A stretch of DNA of 64,000 bases from Ottelia alismoides. Its lineage: Eukaryota; Streptophyta; Magnoliopsida; Alismatales; Hydrocharitaceae. The stretch is from positions 40,001-104,000 of the forward strand of contig JAZKJV010009627.1 of NCBI GenBank assembly GCA_037367405.1, given 5' to 3'. The notes beneath the pieces are model-generated. The model worked only from the letters and a program-made list of their open reading frames with translations, had not been told where the DNA came from and made no database searches. The translations under genes were made by a program, and so were the position numbers. Below, piece after piece: positions 60,378 to 64,000 of this stretch; the first letter of the stretch is position 1, and every line of letters starts with the position of its first letter.

Positions 60378-61706
60378 ATGACACCTACTTCTTCTACCGA
60401 GACGAGGCCCATGGCCACAAATATGATGGCACAAGTAGGGCTGTCAGAAATTTCTCAGGTTCAACATTCGCTCAGATTCGATTCGCTAAAAGTTCGATTT
60501 GGATTCGATTCAAAGATAAACGAACCGAACCTGGACACGAGTTTGGGCTCGATTAAATAAACGAACCTCACCTCAAAAACATAGGTTCGCTCAGGTCGGT
60601 TCGTTAAATATACTCACATACATACATAAAAGTATATATACACACATATTGTATATATACAAGGAAAATACATTCTATATTAACATAAGGGTATTCACTT
60701 ATTTTTTCAAATGCATCTAGTCATCCACTCCCTAAGTCCCTATTCCCTATTCCCGAAACCCCACAAAACCCCCGGCAACTATGGTTTTTCCCTTTGAACA
60801 GAAACACATGCACAACATTTATTCTTAAACGAACCTTTAACGAGCCGAACCAAACCTTTACGAACCTTACCCGAGTCGAACCGAACCTGATTACACTTAT
60901 CATTTTATCGAGCTGAACCGAGCCCGAGCCTGAGAGTATGCTAAACGAGCCGAATCGAGCCTGGTTTGGTTCGTGCAGGTTCGACTCGTTTACACCCTAG
61001 GCACAAGGTACTACTATCAAACTTAAAGGCACATCAAATTATGTGCTCTGGTCTCGGTCTTTTATGGTATTCATCGGTGGTCAACGGAAACTTTACATTC
61101 CGACTCAAGTCCCTCTAGATGAAAATGATAAGGAGTACGCCAACTGACAGATAGACAACTGTTTGATTATAAACTGGATGATCAACAATGTTGAGGCTCA
61201 CATTGCCTCAAATCTCCTTTATAAAAACACGACCAAGGAAATGTGGGAGGATCTCGAGTAGACATACTCCCAGAAGAGGACGAAGTCACGACTTGAAGAC
61301 ATTTATAGGTGAATCTGTTCTGCATCTCAGGGTGACTCCATCCTCATTGCGTATTACAGGCATCTCTCCATCATGTATGAGGAGCTTGCAATATTTTATC
61401 CCTCATGCTGCACCAAACATGTACAAGAACTATCTGACTGGCAGGTATAGCGCTTCCTTGATGGCCTGCATTCTAGAAACCAGATAGCGAAGGAACACTT
61501 TCTTATTTCAGACACACTGCTAACGATGAAGGCCATCTTTGATAGACTTGAGGAACTCGAGACATTTGCTGCCTGACCTCCCATCTTACCTTCAGGAGAG
61601 AACCTTGTATACATCGCCTCATCTGAAATAGGATGCATGTCTTTCGAGGAGGACGTAGTCGTGATTTTAGCCGTGTCTGTGGACGAGAATCTAGACGAGA
61701 CCGCTT
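60378..61706 (+). pseudogene. Copia gag remnant, split by a hAT MITE
   Basis: MTPTSSTETRPM and MATNMMAQG are separated by the hAT insert from TTIKLKGTSNYVLWSRSFM, the conserved gag start (NY..W). IASNLLYKNTTKEMWEDLE follows, then a basic RG-rich tail (FRGGRSRDFSR). Several stops are present, one after ENDKEYAN. No zinc knuckle is reached before the chromovirus LTR. Confidence 0.8.
60436..60999. mobile_element. hAT-type non-autonomous element inside Copia gag
   Basis: 564 bp with ends TAGGGCTGT and, read inward from the right, TAGGGTGTAAACGAG. It is flanked by a perfect 8-bp duplication GGCACAAG (60428-60435 and 61000-61007). Removal restores the gag frame (MMAQ-GTTIKL). The interior is rich in CGAACCGAACC and AACGAGCCGAA repeats. 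Confidence 0.85.
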
Positions 61707-64000
61707 TGACGACCTCAGGATCCGGGTTACCTGTTTACACAACATTCACATGTAAATTTTTGATTGATCGTATTAAGTTACGAAAATGGGAGATTTTTTC
61801 AAGATTGAATGACATTCATACTTTATTCAACCATTCACATCAGAACACACGTCACTGCGGAAACATTTGCATTTATAATCATATGGCATTACATGTATCA
61901 TTAAGAAGCATTTTCATTCAGTACATGTATCCCAAAATATAAGAGAAGAGAAAGAAAAGCACGAGAGAGTTACACTATCTATACAATGCTATAATGTGTA
62001 CCGTCAAAAATGTCTGAACCTTCAAAGCTAAAAGTCCAACCATCAGACGACTGTGTCGCAAGCATGTTCCCTACCATGTTAGGAACAAGAGGATGTCAAC
62101 AAAAGTTGAGTACAATCATCTCTATTAAAAAAGAATAGTTATTTAAGTGGTTACAAATTATCCATAGTAATTTATAATTACTAAAGGATCAATTGGTGAA
62201 GATCATTAGTCACAATGATCTTAGAAAATCATAGATTGATTCAATTATATCAAAATTATTTATTTAAGAATATGTGACCTCCTAGATATTGGCACCTTAA
62301 TGCTATCATTGAATGATAGTTCCATATGGTTCAACTATTTATTGGCTTCTAAGAGAATGGTACCAATTTCTTAGTATTTGTATTTAGAATATCTTCTTTA
62401 AAGTCATGAGATTTGGAGACTAATAATTGATCTGCATTTAGAGTCCAATTCTCATTTAAATTCTTAAAAGCATGAAACTGGAGCATATTCTTAGGTCTGA
62501 ATTTAGGCTACAATTGCATACTATTCACCCCCAATTTCTCATCTTTCAAACATGTAATCTGTAGCCAATTAGTGGTATGTAGTTACTACTAAATTCATGG
62601 CAATTTACCTCCACATATTCAAATTTTAATCATGAAATCAGAGCATAAATAATGGCATGAATTTAGATCAATTCATGCTAATTTAACCCCCAAATCTTTA
62701 AATTTTAATCATAAAATCGGAGCACTGTTTTAGATCAAATTCATGCCAATTTAACCCCCAAATCTTTTAATTGAAATTAGTAGCTTAACAGTGGTTAGAA
62801 ACTAGATCAATTGCATGCCAAATTATCCCCAATTCGTTCATTCTTAAGGCATGAAATCAGTAGTTAATTAGCGATCTGCTTAATCTATATATTCGTTCTA
62901 ACATATTGTGTGTGATATATTGAATCTACACATTTGTTATTCTTCAAACCATCTTAACAATTGGGTAAATCTGCTCATTTATAAGTGAGACATTGTGCTA
63001 ATATGTATTTCTTTGGTGCTAAGACTTGGAGCATCGAAGCCCTACAGATCCTGACATTCAGACTTGTACCATTTACATGGACTAGATTTTGCATTGACAT
63101 CCATGACTACCTCTGCTTCTACTTAACCAAGAGGCACGAAAAAGAAATACTAGAAACATATAACCACACCAAAAGCAGATTTCTATACAATTACAAAGAT
63201 ACGAAGCTAAACAAATCTTGGGGAAAAAGTTTGACTGCGGAGAGAGCAACACCATTGCCCTCCTTACATAGAAAATATTATATAACTGCCAATATCTAAA
63301 CATATGCGAATCATTTTCTTAAGGAACATAGATGGAAAGATATTTCTTGATTTGAGGAATAACGAACGAATAAGAACTGCTTGGTGTCCTCTCTCTTCTT
63401 TTAGATCTCCTCATTTTGTCTTTGTTGTCCAGCAACTGAACCAAAAATTAATAACCACGAGGAAAGTCCAATGTGAAGGAAAAAAGGCAAGTTGTTTATT
63501 CTTCTTTTAACTCAAAATCCTAACTCATGCAACGATGGATTCAACTCATACACTTTCTTTTGAAACTGATCTCACAAAATCAAGTATTTCTCTCTCTCCA
63601 TTCCCAACAAAAAAAACTTGTGCAATCACATTAGGGATCTATTTATTCCAAAGAAAAATCAAATAATAGGATTTTGGATTTGTTTTTAAATTGCATGGAA
63701 GGCAACAAGAGGGGGAATTATACCTCTTTGATATTCAAATTTGGAGGAAAATTTTGGCTTTCATGCAATAGCTCCAGGAAAAGAAAGGGAACAACAGCTA
63801 TGGCTAGACTTGCTTGGACAACAACAATGACTGTTGCAATTGGCAACATAAGCAAGAGGGAAAGAATGGCCCTTCGGTGGAGGAAAAGAAGGGTATTTGG
63901 GGGAAAAGATTGAGAAAAGAAAGAAGGGAGAGCATGCTGATATTAATAAGGAGAGGAGGAGACTTGGTGTTGACAAGTGGAAGAAATTTGGGGCCAAGTG
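61707..64000 (-). repeat. Chromovirus LTR, running off the window
   Basis: The left edge TGACGACCTCAGGATCCGGG aligns with TGTGAACCCCTTAGGATTCGGG at 34878. Both continue with ATTCACAT, ATTAAGTTACR, ACATTCAT..., ACATGTA and later blocks. This is therefore the 3' end of a minus-oriented LTR of the same family, diverged from the 34878 copy. Diverged direct repeats with CATGCCAATTTAACCCCCAAATC lie at 62500-62870. No gene is seen in it. Confidence 0.6.

Larger units (their letters stand above)
59744..61706 (+). mobile_element. Decayed short-LTR Copia, 5' part
   Basis: LTR 59744-59873 (130 bp, TGTTAGAATTATT...CTCCACA, TATA box CTATATAAG) is followed by a primer site TGGTATAGAGC and a GC-rich leader with repeated GCTGC and TAGGC. 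Gag starts at ATG 60378. The element is cut at 61706 by a chromovirus LTR. LTR size and layout resemble the young Copia at 3613-8073, but its gag is still present. Confidence 0.75.
59563..64000 (+). other. BCHC2 intron 3, 5' part
   Basis: Starts with a GTATGA donor. No acceptor with a matching next exon is found before the window ends. Filled by a decayed Copia and a chromovirus LTR. Confidence 0.75.

Noticed and set aside
1..64000. CRISPR arrays, bacterial operons, ribosome binding sites or phage genes
   Set aside because: Spliced plant genes and plant transposons show nuclear eukaryotic DNA; no regular spacer-repeat array was seen.

Overview
This is nuclear DNA of a flowering plant, most likely a monocot. 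It holds two spliced, highly conserved plant genes with GC-rich first exons and AT-richer later exons, set in large amounts of plant-type transposable elements: Copia, Ty3/Gypsy, MULE, Helitron, hAT and Tourist MITEs, TRIM, LINE and SINE. Only two cellular genes are supported. I could not name the species from the sequence.

Layout. A complete beta-tubulin gene runs leftward from 11021 to 1691 in three exons. Its first intron is 7.9 kb because it holds a young Copia element (3613-8073) with identical 125-bp LTRs and a perfect 5-bp target duplication, plus an older solo TRIM LTR. Upstream of the gene are an old long-inverted-repeat element (about 11325-13615), a gene-less Helitron (13972-16832) and a palindromic MITE (16899-17245). 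About 7 kb with no recognisable gene follows.

From 24466 to about 42232 there is a four-level nest. A TRIM LTR was split by an autonomous-type Mutator-like element (MULE, 24486-41517, 9-bp target duplication). The MULE transposase gene was split by a Ty3/Gypsy chromovirus (26929-38704, 5-bp target duplication). That element was in turn interrupted by a long LTR-like block of about 4 kb (30157-34178). Besides its broken transposase gene, the MULE carries an intact, convergently oriented gene for a small GRF zinc-finger / coiled-coil / membrane-anchor protein. This repeats the two-gene convergent plan of maize MuDR with an unrelated second protein, and I think it is the most interesting system here.

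From 42.6 to 49.9 kb lie a SINE head, a second Helitron 3' end, a palindromic MITE, a decayed Copia 3' end with an LTR-like region, and unassigned sequence.

From 49961 rightward is the 5' part of a BEACH-domain gene of the plant BCHC2 type. Three exons (1101 codons) are in the window and the gene continues past 64000. Its intron 1 holds two more palindromic MITEs, a chromovirus LTR fragment, a LINE endonuclease fragment and a 1.27-kb MULE-type element filled with a C-rich (G-rich on the other strand) minisatellite. Its intron 3 holds a decayed short-LTR Copia whose gag is split by a hAT-type MITE and then cut by a chromovirus LTR that runs off the window.
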